This document shows positions 54,114-64,000 of a stretch of DNA of 64,000 bases, piece after piece (position 1 is the stretch's first letter; every line of letters starts with the position of its first letter). The position numbers and the translations under genes were made by a program. The stretch covers positions 76,263,804 through 76,327,803 of the forward strand of contig OW386287.2 of the NCBI GenBank assembly GCA_936432065.2, in the 5' to 3' direction. This DNA is from Rutpela maculata (Eukaryota; Arthropoda; Insecta; Coleoptera; Cerambycidae). The notes beneath the pieces are model-generated. The model saw only the letters and a program-made list of their open reading frames with translations. It ran no database searches and had not been told where the DNA came from.

Positions 54114-56180
54114 GTCCAATTAATGACAGAGTTGTAGGGGACATTGGGGAGGGGAGATTTTTTCTCTTCAATAATGTGCTTGGGGTGGTTAGGAGGTAAA
54201 CATACTAAAAGTCCCCGCCCCTAGCCCCGCCGCTTCAGGGGGAGAGGGGGGTGGAAAGGTTCCTTTTTTCGATTCTTCGCTTATAACTCGGAAACGATAC
54301 GTCGTACGGAAAAAGGTAATCTATGCAAAATTAAATGTAATTAAATTTCCCACAAGAACGTCTATATTCATTTTCTTCCTATGTGTTACAGATTACGAGA
54401 TATTCGCCAGCGAAAATCGATAATTAATAAAAAAAAATAAATAATGTACCTTGAATATTTCTATCATAGCGGTTTACCGTGATCTGCTAATAAATCACAG
54501 TCACAAAACAATCTTTATTTTACAACACTGCACGTATTTACTAACGTAATATTTTGTCGAAATCTATACATTTCCTTAAATATACAGTGTGACTCACTTA
54601 AAATGAAGATACCCTTATAGCTTTTTCATTTTGTTTCCGATTTGAATCAAATTTCATTCAAGTATAGAACAAATTAGGATATATTTTTTACAATTAATTA
54701 TTTTTTATTTATTTGCTTTTATCATGTTTAGAGAATGAATGAATGTTTCTATACTCTACTGATGAGAACTAACGAGTTCGAAAAAACTTGTACAACTTTT
54801 CTAGAGTTGAAATAGAATGTAAGGTTCAATAATTGTTGTGAATGACTGAATTTTAATAAATAATTTAAGTAGTTTAAATATTTTTTTCCTTTAAAATGCC
54901 AGGAATCCTATCATGTAATTCAATACTTCGTCAGTATTAGCTAGAAGAGTAGTTGTTTTGATTGGTTTTCCAATAATGAGTGTTTTAAAGTATTTTCCTA
55001 AGTAGTATATTAGCGTGACCCGATTAAGGTACCAATATACAGAAAGTAGATAATTTCATATTAAATAAAAAAGTGTGATGACTAAATGTAAATAAATGAT
55101 TGAAATATTTTCAATATATTTTTTTTTCTTTAAAATGCTAAGAATCCTATCACGTAATTCAATGCTTCGTCAGTATTAGCTAGAAGAGTAGTTGTTTTGA
55201 TTGGTTCTCCAATAATGAGTGTTTTAAAGTATTTACCTAACTAGTATATTAGCGTGCCCAGATTAGGGCAACAATATACAGAAAGTAGGTATTTTCATAA
55301 TAAATAAAAAAGTGTGTAAATTTGTGATTTGCATAATACCTAAATAATATTCTCTAAATTAGGATATACTTATGACCAGAAAATCATTCACCTGTTATAA
55401 AGGCAAAGCCACCTGCGGTACCAAAATATGAGGAAAGAGATTAAAAATCATATTGTTGGGTCTTGACGAATTTCACGTAGCCACCACAAATTGCGGAAAC
55501 TGAGGATCCCCTTTGGCAGATAAGTTTATATAAGTATGAGAAATCCCCCATCAATAACCAAATCAAATTTTGGTGTCTGTACGTTTGTGGCGTCGATCGG
55601 ATGCATTTTTTAGAACTTCTAACATTCAAAATGTTTTATTTTTTTCAGCATATTTTGGTACCGGAGCTGGCTTTGCCTTTGTAGCAGCCGAATGTTTTTC
55701 TGGTCATAAGTAGATTCTAATTTGTTCTATACTTGAGTAAAATTTGATTCAAATCGGAAACAGAATAAAAAAGCGTATCTTCATTTTAAGTGAGTCACAC
55801 TGTATATTTAATGTATAGATTTCGACAAAACATTACGTTAGTAAATAGGTCTAGTGTTGTGAAATAAATATTGTTTTGTGACTGTGATTTATTAGCAGAC
55901 CACGGTAAACCGCTTTGATAGAAATATTCAAGGTAGGACATAATTGATATTTTTTTATTAATCATCGACTTTCGCTGGCGAGTATCTCGTAAACTATAAC
56001 ACATATGAAGGAAATGAATATAAACATTCTTGTGAAAAATTTAATTACGTTTAATTCTGCATAGATTACCTATCTTTTAGTATTTTTACCTCCTAACTAC
56101 CCCCAACGCATCCCTTAAAGGAAAATTCTCCCCTCCTAAATGTTCTCTACAATCCCTTTTTGGGCATTCATTGATTGGAC
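54114..56180. mobile_element. Foldback element, TIR TAGTCCAAT(C/T)AATGA, second copy
   Basis: Arms pair around a centre at about 55.6 kb. The palindromic blocks GGTTTACCGTG(A/G)TCTGCTAATA and its reverse, and AGTATAGAACAAATTAGGAT, appear on both sides. TA borders GTCC...GGAC. The element is the unoccupied relative of the one split by the LTR retrotransposon. A block of about 670 bp (54682-55355) interrupts the left arm and contains a tandem duplication (period about 240 bp). Confidence 0.8.
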
Positions 56181-57311
56181 TATAAACAAAAACCCGAGAA
56201 AGAATTTTTCCTAACCAAATATGTAATATGGTTCAAATTAAAAATTTATAATTTTTATTAATTTACATAAAAGTTGGTGACAGACAGGGGATGGGGGAGG
56301 GGGGTTGTATCGGGCGAGCGTGACAATGTGTGACATATGGGGGGATGGGGGTCAAAAATTGGCAAAAAGAGCGTGACTTCATTTATGGATAGCCCCCTAC
56401 CATTCAAATCAGTATCAAACTTCATAACTAGGGAGCTAGTGGCAATACGAAAATATGATTTCATTGTAACTAACAGTAATATGGAATGAAGGTATCGATA
56501 TAACAGATCGATTAGAGCAGCTACCGGAGCTTTGCTGCTGTTGATTTTTTAAATAAATGAATTTCAATTTCAAAAAAGAAAACGCTCCTGCTATAAAATT
56601 GTTCATGTATCAAAAATGTTATTAAAAAAAGTGGTTGGCTGAAATCCATGATTCTGATTTTTTTATAAAATTAATTGTTGATTTGCAAAAAAGCGCTATT
56701 AAGTCATTTCATTGCACTTCGTATTGATTTCAATTTGTTAGTTTTTATATCCATAAGTAGAGAAAAACATTGTCTGACGTGTACGTTGCTGATTTTCAGA
56801 AATATTCCCAATTTACTCCAAAAAATGTCAAAGTAAGAAAATAGTCCAATCAATGGGGGATTTAGCCCTACAAAAAGTGAAGTAGTAATGATTTTGATAT
56901 ATGTCATTTAAATCGAGGCCTTGATAAAAAATACAAGTTTCCAACCTTGGGGGGGGGGAGGCGTGAACCGCCATCTTGAAGTAAAAGTGCAAAAAATTGT
57001 TATTTTCAAAATAATTCGGCAACACTCGATCCTACGTGAAAAATGTTCAAGAGAAAATTGAAGAGAACAAAATTTACTACGTTTTCTGTATATACATTTG
57101 TATTTAAGTCTAATGTTTAAAGAGATACAGTCTTCAGAAAGATGGATTTAAAAAGAAAAGAAAAACTTTTTTTATTAAATAATGTACGTTTACAACACAA
57201 CATATACGGGGCACCCTGTATACACACACAATCAAAGGAAAAAGAAAATAATTTTAAAAAACATTATAATATTTCTTTGGACTACCTAGATAGCGATAAA
57301 AGCTCTGTAAA
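56181..57311. other. Unassigned, with an isolated TAGTCCAATCAATGG end at 56844
   Basis: G-rich patches (GGGGATGGGGGAGGGGGG) near 56288 and 56949. The phrase ACTAGGGAGCTAGTGGCA at 56429 appears inverted near 59452 (CTGCCACTAGCTCCCTAGCT). No gene. Confidence 0.35.
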
Positions 57312-57830
57312 AATAACACAGACCGACAAAAAAAGGGGCTGTTCTTTTGATCAGAACCGTCTTATCCTATGTTTTTTGACATGCTGAAACCGATTCTGAT
57401 AATAAAAAAAAAATCTACCGTATTAGTTTTTGTCTTTCCTTTGATCCCCTAAAATGGGCACAAAAAAAAAGGTCTTGTCTTAAGTTTCTGAACTAACTTT
57501 TCTGAAGTATTTTGATGTGCTGAAGCTAATTTCGGGCAAAAAAATTTTTCTATCGTATCAGTTCTCTCTGCCACCCCTAGGGGATAAAAGAGGTTGTAGA
57601 GGGTAACTGACACGATAGAAAAATTTTTCTTGTCCAAAATTGGCTTCAGTGCGTCAAAATACTTCAGAAAAGTTAGATGAGAACCTTAGAACAAGACCTT
57701 TTTTTGCCATTTTAAGGGGATTAAAGGTAATTTGTTTTTAATATCAGAATCGGTTTCAGTATGTCAAAAAACATAGGTTAAAATGGTTCTGATCAAAAGA
57801 ACAGCCCCCTTTTTTGTCGTTCTGTGTAAT
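57312..57830. repeat. Foldback MITE of about 515 bp
   Basis: Left arm GGGGCTGTTCTTTTGATCAG, TTTTTTGACATGCTGAAACC and AACTTTTCTGAAGTATTTTG; each is mirrored on the right. The centre is CACCCCTAGGGGATAAAAGA. Arms are about 245 bp. Confidence 0.9.
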
Positions 57831-57948
57831 TATTAAGAAACGTCAGCCAATGAAACATCAGAATAGGAGATTTCAGCCATTATTTTTTTTATGTTTTCTA
57901 CAAATAAGCAAAGCTTCCTGCAAGGTGGCTGACACTGTAATAGTATAT

Positions 57949-58072
57949 TACATACCGAGGTGGAAAGTGTTTCATTGTTGTCGAGAGATAAGATAGTTGA
58001 CCGAGGCGCGCAGCGGCGAGGTCAAATAATTCTCGAGACAGCAATGAAACTTTCCACCAAGGGTTGTATACT
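57949..58072. repeat. Palindromic element with GC-rich core
   Basis: Arms GAGGTGGAAAGTGTTTCATT and its near mirror AATGAAACTTTCCACC flank TCGAGAGATAAGATAG, GACCGAGGCGCGCAGCGGCG and AATTCTCGAGA. Same plan as 19434-19640. Confidence 0.75.
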
Positions 58073-59570
58073 ATTTTATCACAATCATCTCCCTTAAAAA
58101 ACAAACAGCCAAAAAAAATCGTTTACTAAATTTTTAAATGGCGTTTTATGTTTTTTTTCAGGTTAGCAAATGCTCACTTTCCAACCCGAAAACTGGTAAG
58201 AAAGTGGCTACTTTCCAACCTGAAATGTCACTAATGTCACTTTCCAACCTAAAATGTCACATGCCAGTTCATTTGTCGAATGAAGTAGAAATGTCATACT
58301 TTCTAACTTTTGACATGTAAGACAATTTGATTATTTCTGTATAATTGTGAATAAAATAATAAAGAAGCGGTTTGAAATTCACCCCCTTTAAACGCAGCAG
58401 TATACATGTGACTGAAGTTTTTTTTATCACTTTGCGAAACTTTTGATATAAGGTACACCGACAATAAATTCACTTAATTACTTCCACGTCCAGTGGAAGT
58501 ATAGTAACGACAAAAAAATTTTTAAAAATTTTTATTGTCCAAATAGGCTTAAAATGTCATGAAACGTCGAGATTTTAAGTTTGAGCGAAAAAAAATTTTC
58601 TGTCTGTCTGTCGGTCTGTCTGTAACTTTTTTTTGTGCGCACGTTTACTCTGAAACCGTTTAAGATATTGACTTGAAATTTGGTACACATATGTACTTTA
58701 ACGAGATCTAGAACTATTTTCATCTTGTTCCGTCGAAGGGTTGGGGGGTAAATTGGGGTAAATTTGGGGTAAATGGGTAAATCAAGCAGGTAGGAGTCCA
58801 TAAAATTGGTATTTAGTATATACAAGGGAAGCTGAGGTCTCAAAAAAATTTTTGGCATTAGCCACCTCTATTACCACCCCCACCTCCTTATTAAAGGTGA
58901 TGAAAAAAAATGTGATTTAGTGCATGTACAGGAACCAGAAACCTCAAAATATTTTTTTACTTCATCCAACCCCACTACCACCCCCCTATCACCACCCCCA
59001 TCCCACTACCGATGTGGGGTATCGTTTTATGGGTTTTTGGGGCAGAGGATTTCAAAGATTATATTATTAAAGTTCCATAAACAATTATTTTCACATACAA
59101 AGTTTTTTCGTTGTGAGTGACTCGGATAGAGAATCTGGATGTGGAAGTAGTGATTCCTTGGGCAGCGGTTTTTTTAGTATATAATAAATTAATTAAAAAA
59201 ATTAAATTGCAAAAAACGCAGATACAGATTTCTGCCGACTGCATTTATACCAATGTCATATTGACAAGCAACGTTTAAAACAAGTGGCTGACACAATAAA
59301 ATCACATAGGGGCATTTTTTTTTATTGCATTTTTAATTATCTGTTAATTAAAAACTCGCCGCAATGACTGAAATGGTTTTTCCGGCTTTTTATTATGACG
59401 TCTTTACACTCTTCAACTTCAGTCACAGATTAAGATCATATCAAAATTTCTGCCACTAGCTCCCTAGCTATTAAGAAGTGTGGTGCAGATATTTTCAGTC
59501 TTTAACGTCAACTGTTGTCAAACAAAATTTCGTTAGAAAATCTTAACATTTTGCAATGATTTTGGACCTC
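58073..59570. repeat. Dispersed repeat with GTCTGTC cluster and C-rich blocks
   Basis: ACTTTCCAACCYRAAA recurs four times at 58170-58310. A hairpin (ACTTCCACGTCCAGTGGAAGT) at 58479 begins a repeat with the cluster at 58602-58623 and the phrase TTGACTTGAAATTTGGTACA. CCACCACCCCC-type tracts lie at 58870-59010. No gene. Confidence 0.5.
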
Positions 59571-59577
59571 TTACTGT

Positions 59578-59745
59578 GGGGTGTTTGTGTATCGTGAGTC
59601 CCTTTGCCTCTCACGAGTCAGGGTGCTTGTTTATCGCGAGTCTCCTTGCCTCTCACAAGTCGGGGTGCTTGTTTCTCGTGGGTCCCCTTGCCTCCCACAA
59701 TTCGGGGTGAATTTTTTGTGTGGGTCCTCTTGCCTTTCACGAATC
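59578..59745. repeat. 42 bp tandem repeat, about four copies
   Basis: The unit approximates GGGTGCTTGTTTATCGCGAG plus TCTCCTTGCCTCTCACAAGTC. The period equals 14 codons, so the overlapping frame (59581-59811) shows VYRESPCLS-type repeats. It is likely non-coding. Confidence 0.85.
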
Positions 59746-60029
59746 ATATTACTCTATATTGATGAGACTTTTCTTAGTCTTCGTTGCTATCGTCCTCAGT
59801 TGAAGGAATAATATTATTCCGAGTAAAAATGTCGCTGAGAATTTCACTGGGCTTCAGAAATTTCGACAAATACCTGGGATAGATAGCATACAATTGCAGT
59901 AATGTAATTGCACTTCGTTTGATCTTCCATATATTGCATATTTATCTTTGTGAACCATTTCGCCCAGCCTGTGAAAGCTGACAATATTTTCAAATCTTTT
60001 TCATTCAGTTCTGGAAAATCCAAAATGTC

Positions 60030-60580
60030 ATTTGATGTAATACCACAGAAGACCTATACCAGAAGCGTCACTGTCGGAGGCACGTTCGATGTTTGGGTGC
60101 GTTTGCACGCATCCAGTAATGTAGTCGAGTAGAGAGACGGTCCAGTAATTTAGTAATTGCTTTCCACTAAATTACTTGACTAAAACACGCTGTCCGCATT
60201 GGTCGAGTACTAAGTTACTAAGCGACTCGACTAAATTACTGAGTGCGTACAAACGCACCCTTTCATTGGTAAATTGGGGCGACCTTCGGCCATCTTGTCG
60301 GTGGTATTGTCAACCTATAAATCCGCACCTTTCTAAATTCACCGCTGGACGCATTGGTAGATAAAATTCGAAGCTGATTTTGGCTTTGGTTTTCAAAATA
60401 GCCAATCATATAATGTTATTGCTTACCGGTACGCTCCACCGGTGAATTCAGAAACCTGCGGATTTATAGGTTGACAATAATACCACCGACATATGACATA
60501 TGCGCATAAAATTCAATATTGGCGGGAAGGCCAGAGAGTCGTTTCTGGTATAGGTCTTCTGTGGTAATACTTTGAAAAAC
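60030..60580. repeat. Foldback carrying a smaller MITE
   Basis: Arms: ACCACAGAAGACCTATACCAG (60041) against CTGGTATAGGTCTTCTGTGG, and TCGGTGGTATTGTCAACCTA against its mirror at 60467. The left arm is interrupted by the MITE at 60095. Confidence 0.75.
60095..60260. mobile_element. 166 bp MITE, TIR GGGTGCGTTTG(C/T)ACGC
   Basis: The inward sequence also pairs: CCAGTAATGTAGTCGAGTAG against CTCGACTAAATTACTGAG. TTT occurs on both flanks and may be the target duplication. Confidence 0.8.
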
Positions 60581-60655
60581 AAGTTTTTTACGAAACCAGC
60601 CTTTGCCTACTGCTTTAATAGCCAAAGTATTTTCAACATTTTTTCTGGCTTTCAT
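60464..60655 (-). other. Unassigned 63-codon frame
   Basis: KARKNVENTLAIKAVGKGWF start, Lys-rich. It overlaps the foldback arm, so it could be the remnant of an exon captured by the element. Not recognised. Confidence 0.25.
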
Positions 60656-60749
60656 TCTCTCTACAGTCTGAGGTAGAATTTCTACATCATTCCTTCATAA
60701 CCAATTCGGAGAGATTAGAATCCGATTATACTGATTTGAACGATAGCCG

Positions 60750-61035
60750 GTAGAGGTATAATGGCCATCAGTAGATGTAGTAATGAACTTGCGCTGCACG
60801 CACTACACTCGAGATTATCCGTTTTTTTAATACGTTCTACCTTCTGATCGCTTTGACAATAATAATTAGAGCTGTTTTAAGGGGGTATCTAAACATTTAT
60901 TTTACTCTCGTAAAAATTGTTTTTCAATAATAATATTTTGGGAAATTTCATCTCACACCACTATCAACTTGTACTCAAAATCTCGACCAGATTTGCGCGG
61001 GGGTAGCAAACACCTACTGCTATGCCCTTTTATTT
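60750..61035. repeat. Inverted relative of pieces at 46530-46700 and 41650-41780
   Basis: The two pieces are contiguous here but far apart in the 41-47 kb region, so this may be the more intact copy. Confidence 0.55.
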
Positions 61036-62013
61036 CATAATAACAGGGTGAGTCAAAACGACGCTGCTAAAATGGTACTGCAGATAAAGTATTGAAAATA
61101 AATAAATCCGTATTTTCTGATTTTGTTGAAATCTAATCTGGGATCAAATGGGGTTTCACTAACAACAAAAACTATAAATTAAGCGCGCTCATCAATTATG
61201 AGACCTGGACAACAAATTTGTCTCCCATTCTACCCCCGCCAAGGACTCATCAATTATTAAATCTGGATTTTCTTTCCATTATGTGCCCCATTAGCAAGAT
61301 TCAAATATGTCACTTTAATTTTACCCATTGTTGTGTTGGAGAACTTTGTACTTAACAGAGCTAGGCAAAGTACTCATTTAAACTACCAAGTATCAAGTAC
61401 TTGAAGTAGTTTCATGTGCAAATATGGTTAAACTACTTCAAGTATAAGTACTTGAAGTAGTTTAAATGAGTACTTTTCCCAGCTCTGGTACTTAATTTAT
61501 GTGTTTAGTTATAGTGTTGTTTATTTTGGTGACTTTAGGCCGTCAGTATTAGATATATTTATGGGACTTAAGGTAAATTTTTGCGATCTCGCGATATTTT
61601 GTCTTTAAATTCAAAAATGATTGTCTTTTGAGCATGACAATACTAAAAATCTGCATAAAATATTTTATGTATGAATTATATATGAAACAAAACAACACAT
61701 TCATTCAATTCATGTGCAGGAGTTCATTAACAGATACTTGCGACTTTTTCTTGCTGTTTCAGATGAATCCCCATTATCTTCCGCTTACAAATTTTCTCGC
61801 GGCCCGAGGTCGCACGATACTACTTTAAGCTTGACATCACGACTTTATTCTCTTGAATGGTACCGCTTGCCGCACATATACGCAAAAATATGGCTATGAA
61901 CATGTTCATTTTAACATCATTTATGCGTGCTATGTTTAAATTGGCTCCCGTCTTATTGAACACTCCTTGTTTATCCTTCTTTGGATAAGTGATCACTTTT
62001 CTCACTGAAATAT
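61036..62013. other. Mostly unassigned, with a small MITE at 61358-61488
   Basis: AGAGCTAGGCAAAGTACTCA and its near mirror TGAGTACTTTTCCCAGCTCT bound 130 bp of mutually pairing TACTTGAAGTAGTTT sequence. No gene. Confidence 0.6.
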
Positions 62014-62021
62014 GTACATAC

Positions 62022-62282
62022 CATGGGCGCAGCCAGGGGGGGAGCCATGGGGTCCGGGCCCCCCCCAAGCCATCTTCCATGAGCCAAAAAATAAAGAAAC
62101 AGTACAAAGCAGTATCTAAATTATCACTTGAAATAAATATTTTGTAATTAATGCCAATATTATCTAATAGAGGAATCTACATACACATCCGTTTTCAATC
62201 ATTTTCTGAAAAATTTTCCTCATCCTCTGGGGAGGCCGGTTCTATTGGCCCCCCCCAGATGAATTTTCTGGCTGCGCCACTG
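62022..62282. mobile_element. hAT-like MITE, TIR CA(G/T)(T/G)GGCGCAGCCAG, 8 bp TSD
   Basis: 261 bp. GTACATAC lies on both sides (62014-62021, 62283-62290). An 8 bp duplication and CA-G...TG-like ends indicate the hAT superfamily. Inside are poly-C/G blocks (GGGCCCCCCCC, GGCCCCCCCC) and no ORF. Confidence 0.88.
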
Positions 62283-62290
62283 GTACATAC

Positions 62291-64000
62291 AGCGTCCGCC
62301 ACTTAAAACTCCCCAGACTCGTAACTTCCTTCTTTTTAAGCTACGACCATGTTCGCACATCAAATTGTAGATATTTTTAAGACCTCTAATATGCATACAG
62401 AGTGATTTAAGAAAAAATTTGAAAAAATTATTACGAAAAAAAATTAATTTCCTTGAATATTTTTTCCCTCACCCTGTACATGAACTGTGAAAATGTTTTC
62501 TTATTAAGATTTTAATTAGCTTCAATGTATGTTATTACGTCATATTAGAAATTCTTTTTGGTTTTAGAGAAAGAAATTAAAAACACTCTCCTTCCAATGG
62601 GGAACTTGCCCATTTTTTTTTTATTTCATTAAAGTGTGTATTTATGTATAAAAACACGCCACACCGAATATCACCTCTTAAATCGCAGTACTTACTTTGC
62701 AATAAATAATTAAAGTTGAAATCTTCGCCACTCCTCACGAAAAGCACTGTGACGTCACCGGGTAAAAACTGGTCTCGCGTGGTGTCCAACAGATGGCGTA
62801 CTTTAGCCATTCACCCTAATTAATAAACTGGGCGGCGGTTAGCTTTGAGATGTCCGCATATTCGGTCATAAGTCTTTTGTTTTTTATGTTAGAGAAAAAA
62901 TAAAAAAAGGGTCGGAAAGCTCAATTACTTCTCTTTACATAAGCTGTCTACAAATTTTTCGAAAAAAACAATAATTATCGAGATATTCGAGGAAATGTAG
63001 GAAATTACACGTTTTCCTATAGTGTATTTAAATCTTAAAAAATTAATTTTTCTCAGAAACCTTTGTTTCGAAGGGCCGAGATTAACGGAGCGTCAAAATA
63101 GTACATGATATTAAGTGAACATCGTAAATGGGATCGATTTCAGTTAATTACCGATTAATTACGGTGACAAAATGGAGAAATTTTACAAAAAAAAAAGTCC
63201 CAAATCCCGCCCCCTCTAATTCCTTAATTTTTGTCGGAATTCAAAAAATAAAACAAAGTGTTTTAGCAAGTTTAATTATATTTAAATTAGCTAGAGTAGT
63301 GTTTTGGCGTAGGAGCAAAGATTAAAAAGTTGCCAACTGTAGAAGCTCAAAATTTGCGATTTTTTGCCGTACGTGGCCGACATTTCTGTAGTTATCTCCG
63401 AAACGAAAAAACAAATCAAAAGTCTGGTGATAGCAAAAGATTCGTAATAGAAAATACTCGTTTGACCTTATTTTTTATTTCGAGCTAACTCCCACCGGTT
63501 TGGAGATATCTGCGAAAAATAGCAAAAAACAGCTTACATTTCGGAGCCGAAAAAATTGCAAAAACATACAATCTTGACACGTTCATATTTTTCGAAAAAC
63601 ACCATTGGAACGGCCGTACGATGTCGTGACGTAAATAGGAAGTCTTTCAGATAAACCTGATCATAAATTGCACGGCGAAATTCGAAAATTCGACTCGGAA
63701 CGAACGAATCAAAAGTAGCATTTTGTGACATTTCAGAATATTGAAGATGTTTTTCCAACGAATTTTAGGTTAGGTTGTGTACAGGGTTGCCAACAGCTCT
63801 GATCCATTTTCCCCTCCAAAACTTGCGCGATTCCCCCTCCGATTAAAGAACATATCTAGATACATAATGGCATTGATTTATTTGTCGCTGAAAGACTCAC
63901 AATCTAAGGCACTTCTTCCCATAAGTTGCTGATTGGCCCATCGGCGTATTCGCGGCCGCTCGTACACGATCGGCTTCAGTTCGATTATCATAATCTCAGT
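62291..64000. other. AT-rich sequence, no supported gene
   Basis: Part (62820-63180) is a relative of the repeat at 42546. The last 80 bases are GC-richer (GCGGCCGCTCG) without a frame. Short frames of 65-77 codons carry no recognisable motif. Confidence 0.35.

Overview
The window looks like a repeat-dense arthropod (probably insect) nuclear genome segment. It is AT-rich, and spliced exons carry GT-AG boundaries and AATAAA signals. It also holds long CA and TA microsatellites, a Ty3/gypsy LTR retrotransposon, a DUF4817-type transposon fragment, and a very large number of terminal-inverted-repeat and foldback elements. No bacterial operon, rRNA, tRNA or CRISPR array is visible. Species cannot be fixed from the sequence.

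Layout. 0-6.5 kb: AT-rich sequence with weak exon-like ORFs and a TIR element at 3.4-5.0 kb. 6.58-7.39 kb: minisatellite. 8.09-8.81 kb: compound CA/GCGCAC microsatellite about 720 bp long. 9.46-10.43 kb: a possible small plus-strand transcript. 10.62-19.17 kb (minus strand): the best host-like gene, a protein of about 919 residues in at least six exons. It has two zinc fingers, a tyrosine-recombinase-like domain and a C-terminal Myb-like domain. Every exon junction is phase-compatible, but one base in a homopolymer breaks the frame near 15218. Its introns hold TE debris, including a TIR element with a DUF4817 fragment and a TA microsatellite.

19.4-28.2 kb: palindromic MITEs and a 4.7 kb foldback element (22.83-27.57 kb), itself interrupted by a second foldback (22.92-24.32 kb). 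The outer one carries a fragment of a transposon-type protein with an HAxTGC motif. 28.8-40.6 kb: a further foldback element split by a complete 10.66 kb Ty3/gypsy element with 2.6 kb LTRs, an ATGT target duplication and gag/pol broken by frameshifts and one stop. A second copy of the same foldback at 54.11-56.18 kb has the unoccupied insertion site.

40.6-47 kb: several partial inverted copies of MITE families and fragments of ORFs. 47.1-54.1 kb: a multi-level nest. An outer inverted repeat holds a Tc1-like helix-turn-helix fragment. Inside it lie a 2.3 kb TIR element (with a 415 bp foldback inside it) and a 3.2 kb long-TIR element carrying a decayed copy of the HAxTGCD / EADTR protein family. 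A 109 bp MITE sits in one arm with the empty site preserved in the other. 56-64 kb: more foldbacks, a 42 bp tandem repeat, a hAT-like MITE with a perfect 8 bp target duplication, and unassigned AT-rich sequence.

The unifying observation is the number of inverted-repeat elements, many sharing TA-flanked ends of the type TAG(T/C)CCA(A/G)TC, nested so that insertion order can be read from paired empty sites. Where I name a protein family I rely on remembered motifs, not a search.
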